From: JAABRU01 sp041390465
Lineage (GTDB): Bacteria; Desulfobacterota; Desulfobacteria; Desulfobacterales; Desulfococcaceae
NCBI GenBank assembly: GCA_041390465.1
Contig: JAWKPW010000047.1
Location: forward strand, 1-42,730
Length of the DNA: 42,730 nucleotides
Direction of reading: 5' to 3'
Shown: positions 24,925 to 33,469 of the stretch, in pieces
Layout: each line of letters starts with the position of its first letter
Numbering within the stretch: the stretch's first letter is position 1
Notes under the pieces: generated by a model
Databases searched by the model: none
The model's input: only the letters and a program-made list of their open reading frames with translations
Told to the model about the DNA's origin: nothing
Made by a program: the position numbers and the translations under genes

Positions 24925-25125
24925 TCAGTATTTCATCACAGCATTTCCCGGATAAGCCAGAAGCACGGATTCAATTTCATCAGCCAGTCCGTTGAGCAGG
25001 TGGGAAATGCCTCCTGCGGGATTTTTCTCAGACCGGTCGGGGCGATCTGGCAAAGGGCAGAAAAATGCGTCCGCAAGATTCCTCATTTTTAAAATTGTCG
25101 GGGTCAGTTCGTCTCTGATATCCAT
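24925..25125 (-). CDS. Small hypothetical protein (66 aa)
   Basis: ATG 25125 follows AAAGGAGAAATCTT, a strong ribosome binding site; an open frame extending to 25164 lacks one. The product starts MDIRDELTPTILKMRNLADA, is acidic and mainly helical, with a C-terminal SHLLNGLADEIESVLLAYPG. I do not recognise it. It is second in a two-gene unit behind the 54-aa gene, under an operator matching the neighbouring repressor, and ends before a good terminator. Candidate roles include an antitoxin, an anti-repressor or a mobile-element accessory protein, none proven. Confidence 0.65.
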   Translation of the reverse strand: MDIRDELTPTILKMRNLADAFFCPLPDRPDRSEKNPAGGISHLLNGLADEIESVLLAYPGNAVMKY

Positions 25126-25206
25126 AAGATTTCTCCTTTCGCAGATATGCTTTCCAGGGTGCAAGCATATGATGGGTGTGAACGATTGTGTCAGATTCGG
25201 AAAAAA

Positions 25207-25371
25207 TCATATGCCAAGACCATTGTCTATGGCATATTTCAAAAATTTCCGCTCCGCATTTCGGTAGTCTTCACCGGAATAATGGTTGAGGTTTTCCGGT
25301 ATTCGGAAGGTCCTGCGATACCGGCTGACCAGCAGTTCCATTCCTGTATTTCCGGCAGATCTTTTTTTCAT
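25207..25371 (-). CDS. Small basic hypothetical protein (54 aa)
   Basis: ATG 25371 follows AGGAGGGAAAAG, an excellent ribosome binding site. The product begins MKKRSAGNTGMELLVSRYRR and ends KYAIDNGLGI; it is basic, with Arg/Lys-rich helices and no recognised family. Coding potential is supported by the ribosome binding site, codon use and the operon position 82 bp before the 66-aa gene. A palindrome matching that in front of the CI-type repressor lies 40 bp upstream, so it is probably the main gene repressed by that protein. Confidence 0.65.
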   Translation of the reverse strand: MKKRSAGNTGMELLVSRYRRTFRIPENLNHYSGEDYRNAERKFLKYAIDNGLGI

Positions 25372-25410
25372 CTTTTCCCTCCTGTTTTGTTAATCAATAT
25401 ACAATTATTT

Positions 25411-25428
25411 TGTTTATAAAAATAAACA
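25411..25428. promoter_or_regulatory. Operator-like palindrome TGTTTAT-N4-ATAAACA before the small-gene operon
   Basis: A perfect dyad with 7-bp arms, TGTTTAT at 25411-25417 and ATAAACA at 25422-25428. It lies 40 bp upstream of the 54-aa gene start, where it would overlap its promoter. The same half-site occurs at 26205-26222 upstream of the repressor gene. Confidence 0.6.
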
Positions 25429-25534
25429 TTCAAGACAAAAAAATGGCTCTTCGCCCTGCCTCCTTAATTGCGGTTGAACTGTATCTGGCAGACGCGTTGA
25501 TCTGCTGTAAGCTTATCAATGGAACATGCTCGAT

Positions 25535-26179
25535 TCAGCGGTATTCCCGGCACACCCAGATAACCTTTCCAATCACCCGGACACTGCCGATTTCATCGCC
25601 CTGCAGATAGATTGGCGCATATCTGCTGTTGTCGCTGAGGAGCACCAGCCGGTTGGGATGCTTTTCCACCCGTTTGATCAGGATGACATCATCAATGCCC
25701 AGTGCATACACGGCTCCGGCCACAATCTCGGTCTGCGCGCCGTCCACCAGAACCGTATCTCCGTCCCGGAGTTCCGGCTCCATGCTGTTGCCAAAGATGT
25801 CCATGAGCATCATCCGATCCGGATCCCCTTTTTTCCGCAGCCAGTTCCGCTGAAAGGAATAATAATGATGTTTGTCCGGAGCCGCATCCACCTGAAAGGA
25901 TCCGCCTCCTGCCGAAAGCCTGGCTTTGACTTTGGGAACCCGGAAAAAACCGGTTCCGGCAGTACGCTGCTGTCCGATGCCTTTTTCCAGCCAGTCCGGA
26001 TTCAAATCAAAAGACCGGGCCAGCCGGAATATCCAGTTTTCCGGAACAAGCCCTTTTTTTTTGGCCTGGGTGATGGCTGAACGGTTGACCTTGAGGAACA
26101 GGGCCAGTTCATTCTGGGATTTGATCCCGGTGGCCGCATACACCCTGGAGAGAAATATATCAAATTCAGATGCATTCAT
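25535..26179 (-). CDS. CI-like repressor: helix-turn-helix plus S24 (LexA-type) peptidase domain
   Basis: ATG 26179 follows CGGGGAAACC; upstream in-frame codons to 26242 run through the operator. 214 aa. The N-terminal helix-turn-helix (residues about 8-70) has GIKSQNELALFLKVNRSAIT, then QAKKKGLVPENWIFRLARSF, as in bacteriophage CI/P2-like repressors. The C-terminal S24 domain has the catalytic Ser in FGNSMEPEL and the Lys in ILIKRVEK. Such repressors self-cleave on RecA activation after DNA damage, relieving repression. There is no other phage gene around it, so it looks like the control gene of a small element or remnant. The two matching palindromes point to control of itself and the small-gene operon. 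Confidence 0.88.
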   Translation of the reverse strand: MNASEFDIFLSRVYAATGIKSQNELALFLKVNRSAITQAKKKGLVPENWIFRLARSFDLNPDWLEKGIGQQRTAGTGFFRVPKVKARLSAGGGSFQVDAAPDKHHYYSFQRNWLRKKGDPDRMMLMDIFGNSMEPELRDGDTVLVDGAQTEIVAGAVYALGIDDVILIKRVEKHPNRLVLLSDNSRYAPIYLQGDEIGSVRVIGKVIWVCREYR

Positions 26180-26204
26180 GTTGGTTTCCCCGTTTGATTT
26201 GTTT

Positions 26205-26222
26205 TGTTTATTTAAATTAACA
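26205..26222. promoter_or_regulatory. Operator-like palindrome before the CI-like repressor gene
   Basis: TGTTTATTTAAATTAACA is an imperfect dyad whose TGTTTAT half equals the arms of the site at 25411-25428. It lies 26 bp upstream of the repressor start, as expected for autoregulation. Confidence 0.55.
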
Positions 26223-26299
26223 TGTGACAGGAATAAATGCAACTGTTTTTTTCATGCCCCGCATATTTTTTTCCATATTTTGAGTTTGTGCCTTTTCTG

Positions 26300-26390
26300 T
26301 TTACATTTTTCAGATTGTTCATTATAAGAATGAAAGTAATAATGACACTCCCTGCGGGGTTGCGAAATCCGAAATTCCGTAAGGGAAGAG
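26300..26390 (+). promoter_or_regulatory. Sigma-70-like promoter and hairpin leader for hutI-fchA
   Basis: TTTACA (26300-26305) and TATAAG (26323-26328) are 17 bp apart. The leader then has a hairpin: CACTC/CCT/CGG at about 26344-26355 pairs with CCG/AGG/GAGTG at about 26376-26392. hutI starts at 26445 after GGAAGGG. Confidence 0.5.
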
Positions 26391-26444
26391 TGATTGCAGA
26401 AAATGACACGCACCAAAACGGAGTGAAATCCCGGAAGGGATGAC

Positions 26445-27736
26445 ATGATTGCAGGAATTATGGAAAACAGAAATATCATCATTGCCAATGCCGCACAGGT
26501 GGTCACATGCAGCGGATGCAAAGCCAAAGCAGGCAGAGAAATGTCTGAGCTTCATCTCATTGAAAACGGAGCAGTCATCATTGAAGACGGACACATCAAA
26601 GCCGCAGGCCGGACAGAGGAACTGCTGGACGGATTTGACACGCAGGGGTTTACGGTGATGGACGCGTCCGGAAAGGCCGTGCTTCCGGGGTTCACAGATC
26701 CCCACACCCATTTCGTTTTCGCAGGATACCGGGCCGAGGAATTTTCCCGGCGACTGCGGGGAGCAACCTATCTGTCTCTCATGGAACAGGGCGGCGGAAT
26801 TATGAACACGGTCAGAGCCACCCGAAAGGCTTCGGCAGAGGAACTGATGCTTTCCGGAAAGAAACGGCTGGATGCCCTGCTTTCCTTTGGTGTCACCACG
26901 GTGGAAGGCAAAAGCGGTTACGGTCTGGACAGGGACACCGAGATCCGTCAGTTGGAAGTCATGCGCACGCTCAATGAAAGCCATCCTGTTGACATTGTTC
27001 CCACTTTTCTGGGTGCACATGCCATTCCTCCGGAATACAGAGGAAAAGAGGATGATTTCCTCGCATTCATGACAGAAAAGGTCATGCCGGAAATCGCACA
27101 GCGCAATCTTGCGGAATTCTGTGATATTTTCTGTGAAAAAAATGTGTTTTCCATTGCACAGTCCGGACAGTACCTGACACGCGCAAAGGAACTGGGATTT
27201 CAGATTACCCTGCATGCGGATGAAATCGCTCCTCTGGGCGGTGCGGAACTGGCCGCGGAACTGGGAGCTGTGTCCGCTGCCCATCTGCTGCGGGCTTCGG
27301 ATCAGGGTATTGCAGATATGGCCGCAGCAGGCGCTGTGGCCGTGCTTCTGCCGGGCACGGCCTTCAGCCTGAAAGAACCTTATGCCAAAGCCCGGCAGAT
27401 GATTGATCTGGGCTGTGCCGCGGCATTGGCAACAGACATGAACCCCGGCAGTTGCTTTACGGAATCTGTGCCCCTGATTTTTGCCCTTGCGGTTCTGGAG
27501 ATGGGCATGAGCACAGAAGAGGGGGGCTGTGACCGCCTTTACCATCAATCACAGCGCCGCAGACGGGGCGCGGACAGCACGAATAACGTATCGATCCGGG
27601 AAAGAAAGGGGACATTCTCATTCTGGAACATCCCTCGTATCAGTTCATTCCCTATCACATGGCCGCAAACACTGTGGAAACCGTGATCAAAGAAGGCAAA
27701 ATTGTGTTTGACAGAAAAGGAGGAGGAATATGCTGA
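26445..27736 (+). pseudogene. hutI: Imidazolonepropionase (hutI), 3' end broken by frameshifts
   Basis: The enzyme hydrolyses imidazolonepropionate to N-formimino-glutamate in histidine degradation. The first 360 residues are intact: metal-binding DPHTHFVFAG, EGKSGYGLDRDTE, FLGAHAIPPEYRG, TLHADEIAPLGG, AAHLLRASD and LATDMNPGSC. After MSTEE the frame is lost at a run of six G (about 27519-27524). VTAFTINHSAADGA continues in a second frame. A third frame gives DPGKKGDILILEHPSYQFIP, then YHMAANTVETVIKEGKIVFD, ending at TGA 27734-27736. Two indels thus separate it from a normal 420-aa enzyme. The catalytic residues are upstream of the break. Its native stop overlaps the fchA start, a tight coupling that fits a real operon. 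Confidence 0.9.
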
Positions 27737-28344
27737 GCAATCTGTGTGTGAAGGAATTTTTGGAAAAAACCGCATCCTCTTCACCCTTTCCGGGCGGAGG
27801 AAGCGTTGCCGCTCTGGGAGCTGCTCTGGGAGCCGCGCTTACGGAAATGGTGGCAAACCTGACCATCGGGAAAAAAGGTTATGAATCCGCAGACGGGGAA
27901 ATGCGGGGCATCCGGGCAAAAGCCGCTGAACTGAGAGAGAAAATGACACAATACATTGACCGGGATTCTGCTTCCTATGAAGAGGTGATGAAGTCCTTTG
28001 GACTTCCCAAAGACACTCAGGAGCAGAAAGCCCGGCGAACGGAATCGATTCAGAATGCCCTGAAAAATGCTGCTCTGGTTCCGCTGGAAGTGGCAGAAAT
28101 GGGACTGGATGCTATGGATCTGACAGAAAAGGCGCTGCGCTTTGGCAACAAAAATGCGGCAACAGACGGTGTGGTGGGGATGCTCATGCTCAGAAGCGCT
28201 GTGATGGGCGCGCTTCGCAATGTGAAAATCAATCTGGAATCCATACAGGACAGTGCGTTTTGCAAAAAACTCTCTGCCAGGGTGAATGAACTGGAGGATC
28301 AGGTGATAGCCAAAGAAAGAGTGCTTTTTCTGTTTTGCATGTGA
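27730..28344 (+). CDS. fchA: Formimidoyltetrahydrofolate cyclodeaminase-like protein (FchA)
   Basis: 204 aa, ATG after AAAGGAGGAGG. Matches the cyclodeaminase family: FLEKTASSSPFPGGGSVAAL, GAALGAALTEMVANLTIGKK, RDSASYEEVMKSFGLPKDT, AALVPLEVAEMG and NKNAATDGVVGMLMLRSAVM. It converts 5-formimidoyl-THF to 5,10-methenyl-THF and ammonia, taking over the formimino group produced downstream of HutI. Only hutI and fchA of the pathway are present here; hutH, hutU and the formiminotransferase must be elsewhere. The last few residues (LFLFCM) look unlike the usual charged C-terminus and may reflect a late indel. Confidence 0.9.
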   Translation: MLSNLCVKEFLEKTASSSPFPGGGSVAALGAALGAALTEMVANLTIGKKGYESADGEMRGIRAKAAELREKMTQYIDRDSASYEEVMKSFGLPKDTQEQKARRTESIQNALKNAALVPLEVAEMGLDAMDLTEKALRFGNKNAATDGVVGMLMLRSAVMGALRNVKINLESIQDSAFCKKLSARVNELEDQVIAKERVLFLFCM

Positions 28345-28428
28345 ATGCTGGTTTCCGGGCACAGCTTCCTGCACTTTCAGGGAAAAAACAGAAAATCTGT
28401 GGGAAATCAAATCCGTTGATGATTTTCT

Positions 28429-28456
28429 GCGGGAGCGGGCTTGAAACTCGCCCCTG
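28429..28456. repeat. Palindromic GGGC-TTGAAACTC-GCCC repeat
   Basis: GCGGGAGCGGGCTTGAAACT followed by CGCCCCTGC. It resembles the GGGCAGGTTTGAAACCTGCCC palindrome at 24829-24849 and might act as a weak terminator behind fchA. Confidence 0.4.
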
Positions 28457-28539
28457 CATTGCGTTTTCATCTGTGAATCCTTCAGACAGGGCAGATTCAT
28501 ATTGGAAAATCGTCTTGTCTGTCCATCTCTTCAGAATCG

Positions 28540-29262
28540 GACAGTGGGACTTTTCATGATTGAATTTATAATGATCAGAAAAAGTTCGGAGGCGGATTCT
28601 GTGAAGATCTCCGTCACGGCTGAAGGAAAGCGTTTTTCCTGCCAAATTCGGGCATCTCTGGCGCAGTGTGCAGTTGAGGCGTTCAATGTGCGAAGTTTCC
28701 CCGCCTCCCTTTCCTGATGCCCTGTGACATTCCGGGGGAAGAACGCCCGCATGACTTTCCGGTCGATCTGGCCGGCAAGCGTAGCAGGGTCAGGCAGCAG
28801 GAGAACATTTCCATAAATTCCAATATGTTCAGGCTGAACGGTCTCGGAATGCGATCCCGGCGGCAGAGCGTGCACAGGCGTTCCGGCAAACAACTCCATG
28901 TCTGATCTGACTTTTCCCTGCATGACCATATTTCATCCATCTCCGAAACGGGGCGTTTTTCTGATGCGGGAACTGTCCCGGGGTGGGGGGCAACTTTTTT
29001 TTAATTTTTCAGACTGCTGTCCTGCTCCATCCGGAGCGTGCGCGCAGTCCGCGCTGTGAAAGTCTTTCTGTCACGGAATTTTCAGCGGTTTTCAGACAAA
29101 ATTCCCGTTCTTCGGTTTCAATGTCCGATGCACTGCAAAAATGCGGTTTCTGCGGTGAATTTTTTGGCATCCCTCCGGTGCTGTCCCGTTTTTGCGGATA
29201 TTTTCACTGCCTGGGCGCGGCATTCTGCTGCAATCATTTTCTGCTCCTTTGACAATGGCATC
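28540..29262 (-). mobile_element. IS1-family insertion sequence remnant
   Basis: Read on the minus strand. The 5' part (29262-28990) spells an InsA-like zinc-ribbon/HTH protein with stops and shifts: IRKNGTAPEGCQKIHRRNR, later ERLSQRGLRARSGWSRTAV then a stop and KIKKKLP. The 3' part (about 28720-28550) spells the InsB-type C-terminus: ETSHIERLNCTLRQRCPNLA, GKTLSFSRDGDLHRIRLRTF and DHYKFNHEKSHCPI, compare the IS1 SHVERFNLTLR / RKTLSFS signature. Several frameshifts and stops show it is inactive. I could not identify terminal inverted repeats or target duplications. It follows fchA. Confidence 0.7.
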
Positions 29263-29331
29263 TAGAGAAAATACGGGATCTCCCTGCTTTTATAATTTTG
29301 TCAGCATGAAGAGTCCACTATCATATAATTA

Positions 29332-29626
29332 CAATGGAGAATCGGTATCATGCCGATTCTCCATTGAAAACTCTTTTAACCGCAAGGGACACAAAGAGGC
29401 ACAAAGGTCATAACAAACTGACAGAACTGCATAAAATTCGGGAAGAATCTCGGCATCTCTTTCCATAAACATAATTTCAATGGGGAATTGGTATCGCGCA
29501 ATTCCCCATTGAAAGATACTTGCAAGCAGGAAAAAAGAGGTTTCCGTGTGTTCAAAAAACCGGATTTTGGGGAAAAATCCGGTTTTTCTGAAAAACTTAT
29601 GTTTCAGATCAATGGCGAATTGGTAT
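29332..29626. repeat. Compound MITE-like repeat: half end, module B (29350-29494) and module A (29495-29626)
   Basis: An extra end CAATGGAGAATCGGTAT at 29332-29348 precedes module B, which has ATGCCGATTCTCCATTG, AACCGCAAGGGACACAAAGA, GGCACAAAGGTCA and CAATGGGGAATTGGTAT. Module A (132 bp) follows, with GATACTTGCAAGCAGG and the CCGGATTTT hairpin, ending CAATGGCGAATTGGTAT. Order and orientation of B then A match the copy at 7767-8067. Confidence 0.8.
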
Positions 29627-29672
29627 AATTCTAAGTTTGTTTGATTTCCTGAAAAAAATCTGCCAAAAAGGT

Positions 29673-29691
29673 GCCAAACTGAAAGTTTGGC
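29673..29691. repeat. Perfect 8-bp hairpin GCCAAACT-GAA-AGTTTGGC
   Basis: A short perfect palindrome followed about 30 bases later by a half copy (CCACAAACTTTCAGTCTGTG). Probably another small dispersed repeat; no gene association is evident. Confidence 0.45.
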
Positions 29692-29798
29692 GGTGTCTGA
29701 TGTCTGACAGTCCGGCCACAAACTTTCAGTCTGTGACTCCCTTTAAGGCATGGCAAATTTATATTTGGAAACCGCGTTACACTACATGACCACGTTGA

Positions 29799-29867
29799 AT
29801 TTTATAGGGATCAAAAACTGAATTTTTCCAAAAATTCAGTTTTAATCACTGATTTCATCCTATAAAA
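29799..29867. repeat. Nested palindrome with ATTTTATAGG ends (69 bp)
   Basis: Outer arms ATTTTATAGG (29799-29808) and CCTATAAAA (29859-29867) enclose a perfect 14-bp hairpin AAAACTGAATTTTT-CC-AAAAATTCAGTTTT (29814-29843). The hairpin core matches the one at 14614-14636. The structure is MITE-like. The remaining bases of 29627-29929 show no gene. Confidence 0.6.
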
Positions 29868-29929
29868 ACTAAGTTGGTTATGTATTACTGCTAAGAACTG
29901 CGGATCTGCCTGATTATGCCATCATCAGC

Positions 29930-30830
29930 AAAATCATACGCCCGCAGTCAGCCTTTGCTATGGTGGAAATCGGTCAAGCGGAGATATTCAAAAAGTTCAG
30001 GGTGTAATATTTTTGCTCCCTCTGCGACAATGATGTTTGCTGAACAAATCAAGGTCAGATTGCCCGCGACTGTGGTAACAAAGGCCAGCAGCACCCGTCC
30101 GGCCTCAACCAGGCCCGTTGCCAATCAGGGGCCGGTCAGCATGACCATCGGCACATTGGAAACAATGTTGGAACCGTGTCATCAGCGCAGTGAAGAAAAA
30201 GTCCGTCCGGACGGGAAAAGCCAAAGACAAGAGTTCGCTGGCTGTCCACGCCTTTCCCACAATTCCGGTCAGATTAAGCCCCTGCACAATGAACAGGCAG
30301 CAAGAAAAACACCAGAATGGACCAGTCAACCCGGGCAAAGATTTCCGATGGTTCCTCCCGATCCGCGATGATGAGAAACATCACGCCGGACAGAGAAGTG
30401 TAGGCCAGATGCCATCCGGCAAAGAACCCCGCAATCACGCAAAGCACGGTTGCCAGAACAGAAACATTTTCCGTTGCCGTTTCCATTCTCCTCCGGATCA
30501 GGCAACGAGGCAAAAGCGGCCGGAATTTCTTTGCGGTAGATCAGCCGCAGCAGCACCATATTGATCCCCAGTCCCAGCAGCGCCGGAGGTGCGGCAAAGA
30601 GAAGGAATCTGCCAAAATGGAAACCGCTGAGGCTGCCGATGATCATGTTCTGGGGATTTCCCACCAGACTGGCTGCACTGCCAATATTTGCGGAAGTCGC
30701 GAGCGCAATGAGAAAAGGCCCGAAGGGCAGCCCGTATGTCCGGCAGATGCTCACCACAACGGGTGTCATGAAGATGCAGATGGTGTCATTCATCATGGAT
30801 GCGAAGTAATTCTGAGAAGAATTGGGAGCG
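29930..30830 (-). pseudogene. SLC13/ArsB-NhaD type ion transporter, truncated and frameshifted
   Basis: Minus-strand pieces: MMNDTICIFMTPVVVSICRT, ANIGSAASLVGNPQNMIIGS, LGINMVLLRLIYRKEIP, VLCVIAGFFAGWHLAYTSLS, REEPSEIFARVDWSILVFF and, near the 3' end, NIIVAEGAKILHPELFEYLR. These match the ArsB/SLC13 permease family (two repeats with GNPQN-type and NIIVAE motifs), carriers of anions or Na+/H+. The N-terminal third is missing upstream of 30830 and several indels lie inside, so it is a dead gene in this sequence. Confidence 0.8.
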
Positions 30831-30890
30831 GTTGAAAATCCGCCCCCTGTGAGATGTGTGAAACTCTCTTGGCGGTTCCCCCTGTTCTGA

Positions 30891-31160
30891 TTATTCTGTT
30901 AAAAGTTCCTGCTCCTGCTTTGCTGAATAGGCAGCTATAAATGCCAAAATATTGATTGCAAAAAATATGAACTTGCCGATGCCGAAACCATCTTCCGCCG
31001 TATCCTGTATCTCCACCAGTATTCCGCAAATTGCAGAAAGAGTCACCACATTAAATGTCCATGTCTGGGGAGAGAAAAGCCCTATGGCCGCAGTCAGATT
31101 CAAAATGGCTGTAAGCAAAATGAATACCGCAATGCCATACAGGACCAAGTGTTTGCTCAA
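30891..31160 (-). CDS. Small membrane protein (89 aa)
   Basis: Three hydrophobic segments: YGIAVFILLTAILNLTAAIG, FNVVTLSAICGILVEI and KFIFFAINILAFIAAY, with a charged C-terminus. No family recognised. The only usable start is TTG 31160, with AAAAAAGG very close before it, so the start is uncertain. It follows the 55-aa gene after 10 bp and is probably translated with it. Confidence 0.55.
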   Translation of the reverse strand: MSKHLVLYGIAVFILLTAILNLTAAIGLFSPQTWTFNVVTLSAICGILVEIQDTAEDGFGIGKFIFFAINILAFIAAYSAKQEQELLTE

Positions 31161-31170
31161 AGCCTTTTTT

Positions 31171-31338
31171 CTATCTGAGCTGCGCTTTCATATTTCCTGC
31201 CATCTGCAGGGCTCGGAGAACAAAGCGATGCTGTTTCACCAACTGCTTTGCCTTGGCAATTGTCGAATGATGCGCAAAATTGGCCAGTGAATAAATAACC
31301 AGGAATATTCCGGCAATAATTGACAATACGTTTTTCAT
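31171..31338 (-). CDS. Small membrane-anchored protein (55 aa)
   Basis: ATG 31338 follows CAGGAGGAACAAATT, an excellent ribosome binding site. The product has one N-terminal TM segment (MKNVLSIIAGIFLVIYSLAN) and a basic amphipathic tail (AKAKQLVKQHRFVLRALQM). Unrecognised. The strong ribosome binding site and a partner gene 10 bp downstream support it as real. Confidence 0.65.
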   Translation of the reverse strand: MKNVLSIIAGIFLVIYSLANFAHHSTIAKAKQLVKQHRFVLRALQMAGNMKAQLR

Positions 31339-31495
31339 AATTTGTTCCTCCTGTTGTGGAATTTACGGGAACCGCCCTTTGTCAGATTTCTGTTCAAAAC
31401 CTGAACAGACTCTGCATTTTCTGATTTCAGATATAACAGACCGCCTGCTGAATGTCTGTGACGATTCAAAATAAATTCTGTGAAAATTCATTTTT

Positions 31496-31950
31496 TCAGC
31501 GTATCATCTCAGGCTTATTTTCATTATCTCGCGATTTTGCATTGTCCCAAAAGAATGCTAATGCTGCCTTTTGATAGACAAAAATATTCAACATCAGGCC
31601 CGCAGGAATTACAGGTATCCCCATAACCAACCAGAAAAAATATCCGGCTGCATGGCTCAAACAGCATAATCGCCATATTCCGGTGAAAAAATAAACAAAT
31701 ACAGAGGAATTGACAGAATGCAGACCAACCCAGACAACAAACTGCATCAGTTTTTGGAGGCAATTGCCAATGGTATTCCTGTGATGAACATTATAATGAA
31801 AACCAGAGAACCTTGATTACAGGCATCAGAAATGCTGAAGTCTAGAAGAAGCAGGATATTAATCAGGGCATCAAGTATGTTAAGTTTTTGTTTTTTTATA
31901 ATCCTCGGCACAATCAGAAAATCTGTGCCAACAATGTCATAATCAAGGAG
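31496..31950 (-). pseudogene. Decayed hydrophobic membrane protein of unknown family
   Basis: One frame gives KLNILDALINILLLLDFSIS, then LVFIIMFITGIPLAIASKN and a stop. Another continues with SHAAGYFFWLVMGIPVIPAG, LMLNIFVYQKAALAFFWDN and stops at 31496. Together they look like a small polytopic protein with at least one indel. No family is recognised and no start codon with a ribosome binding site is visible. Confidence 0.35.
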
Positions 31951-32673
31951 GATATGGAAACAGCATTGCAGATTTTTTCCATATGGACCTGATCAATATG
32001 CCAGACCATTTAAGCTGATCGAAACAGAAACCAACCTGGGATAAATACAATGATTCTTATCAGAAACTGTCTCATGGGAAGTGTTCCTTTCAGGTTTATT
32101 GTTTCAAAGACAGGCCGCATATAGACTTGTTTATCGGGAATATGGCAGATATAATTCTGTGATGACTGTTTTGCATGCAATTATATTTTGCTGATTATTC
32201 ACTTTTCCGAAATAATTCTTTCCTTTTAATCCGGCGACAGAAGAGGTTGGGAAACCTGAAAAAAGGGGTGCGGCAACATGCTGATATTTTATATAAATAC
32301 GTTTGGAAGGGTATGAATCAAAGGCGAAGGTCAAAAGAGAAGATATAATGATGCAGATGAAGATTAAAAAACTGAAATAAGCAAAAACTGCATGTTATAA
32401 AACAAAACCGGATAATCCAATTTGCAACTGATTGATCTTGCCTTGCAGAATTCCAATCCTCATTCGCATTAATAGGAATCCGGCAGTTGTTTTTTTATTG
32501 TGATGATTTTCTTTTCATGTGTAAGATAATTCCTGCTTTAAAGAGGGAAAGTATTTTGCTGACAGTTGATCTGCTCTGTGATCCTGTTCCGTATCCGTCT
32601 GCGTCAGTTTTCTTCAATAATACTTAATAATTTCTTTGGGTTTTGCCATTTTGCAAGAAGACTGACAATTTTT
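31951..32673. other. AT-rich gene-free region
   Basis: About 720 bases of low GC with frequent stops in all frames. I find no ribosome binding site with an open frame, no strong hairpin and no repeat shared with the rest of the window. It may be decayed sequence. Confidence 0.5.
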
Positions 32674-33163
32674 TCATAACTGTGTTTTAAATGCAAAAGC
32701 TTCCAATCTGCTCGGTTGCATGGCGGGCTTCACCAATAATCCTTTCATCAGGTTAAAAACAATTTCAGGATTTGAGGCTATAATATCCTTGAATTTATTT
32801 ACTTGGAGATGCGCAATAAACGGATTTTTCCTTTGTCTGAACCGTTGCATTTTAGCGGGGTTCATATCAACAAAGCTCATTTCTCCGAAATAATCGCTAG
32901 CTTTCAAGGCCCAAAACAATCTGATTTCCATCTTATCCTCATTAATGCTGATTGCACATGCGCTTCTCCTTCAGGACAATGTAAAGTTCTGTTGACAGGG
33001 TATCCTTTATGATAAGCAAAGAATCCTTGGGAGTTTATTTCACAGCAATATCAGCGAGCGTTATGAGTTCATGTTCATTAAGACCTGAAAACAGGGGAAC
33101 CTTTCGGAGAATATCAAAAAAGTTCTGTTTTATCAATTTTGAACTGCGGTTACGGATATTCAT
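32674..33163 (-). pseudogene. Cyclic-nucleotide-binding domain protein remnant
   Basis: Starts at ATG 33163 with MNIRNRSSKLIKQNFFDILR, then KVPLFSGLNEHELITLADIA, the expected N-terminus of a cNMP-binding domain, then hits TAA. Later pieces include SDYFGEMSFVD, aligned with GDYFGEMSFID of the intact gene at 33470, and NPEIVFNLMKGLLVK, aligned with HPHMSDILLKGLLQK. The phosphate-binding Arg region is lost. It is a divergently placed paralogue of the N-terminus of the HD-GYP gene. Confidence 0.75.
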
Positions 33164-33384
33164 TCTTTAAAAACTCCTGTTTGTGTTTTTCAGAAACGGA
33201 TTTTGTCCTTGCGACTTATCTTTTTCTATATAACATGCCTTGATTTATCAAAAAGTCAAGATTATTCAATCCGGCACTCCTTATTTTCTTTAAGAAAGAT
33301 GAAAATTTTTTACAGGGGTTCCTGCGGAGTTTTCATTTTATTTTCTGAGATATGTCTTACATATGTTTCAAGGGATAATATCTC

Positions 33385-33414
33385 TTGACTTTCAAAGAAA
33401 TTTTGTCAGATAAC
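33385..33414 (+). promoter_or_regulatory. Possible sigma-70 promoter for the HD-GYP/cyclase genes
   Basis: TTGACT (33385-33390) and GATAAC (33409-33414) with 18-bp spacing, 55 bp before the start codon. The -10 match is moderate. The gap 33164-33469 is AT-rich with no gene. Confidence 0.4.
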
Positions 33415-33469
33415 TTCCGATTGAGCCATTGAAAATGGCATAAATTAAATCATGTTCAGAGGCAGAAAA

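Noticed and set aside
25207..26242. Prophage
   Set aside because: Only a CI-like repressor and two small genes; no integrase, replication or structural genes, and no attachment repeats seen.
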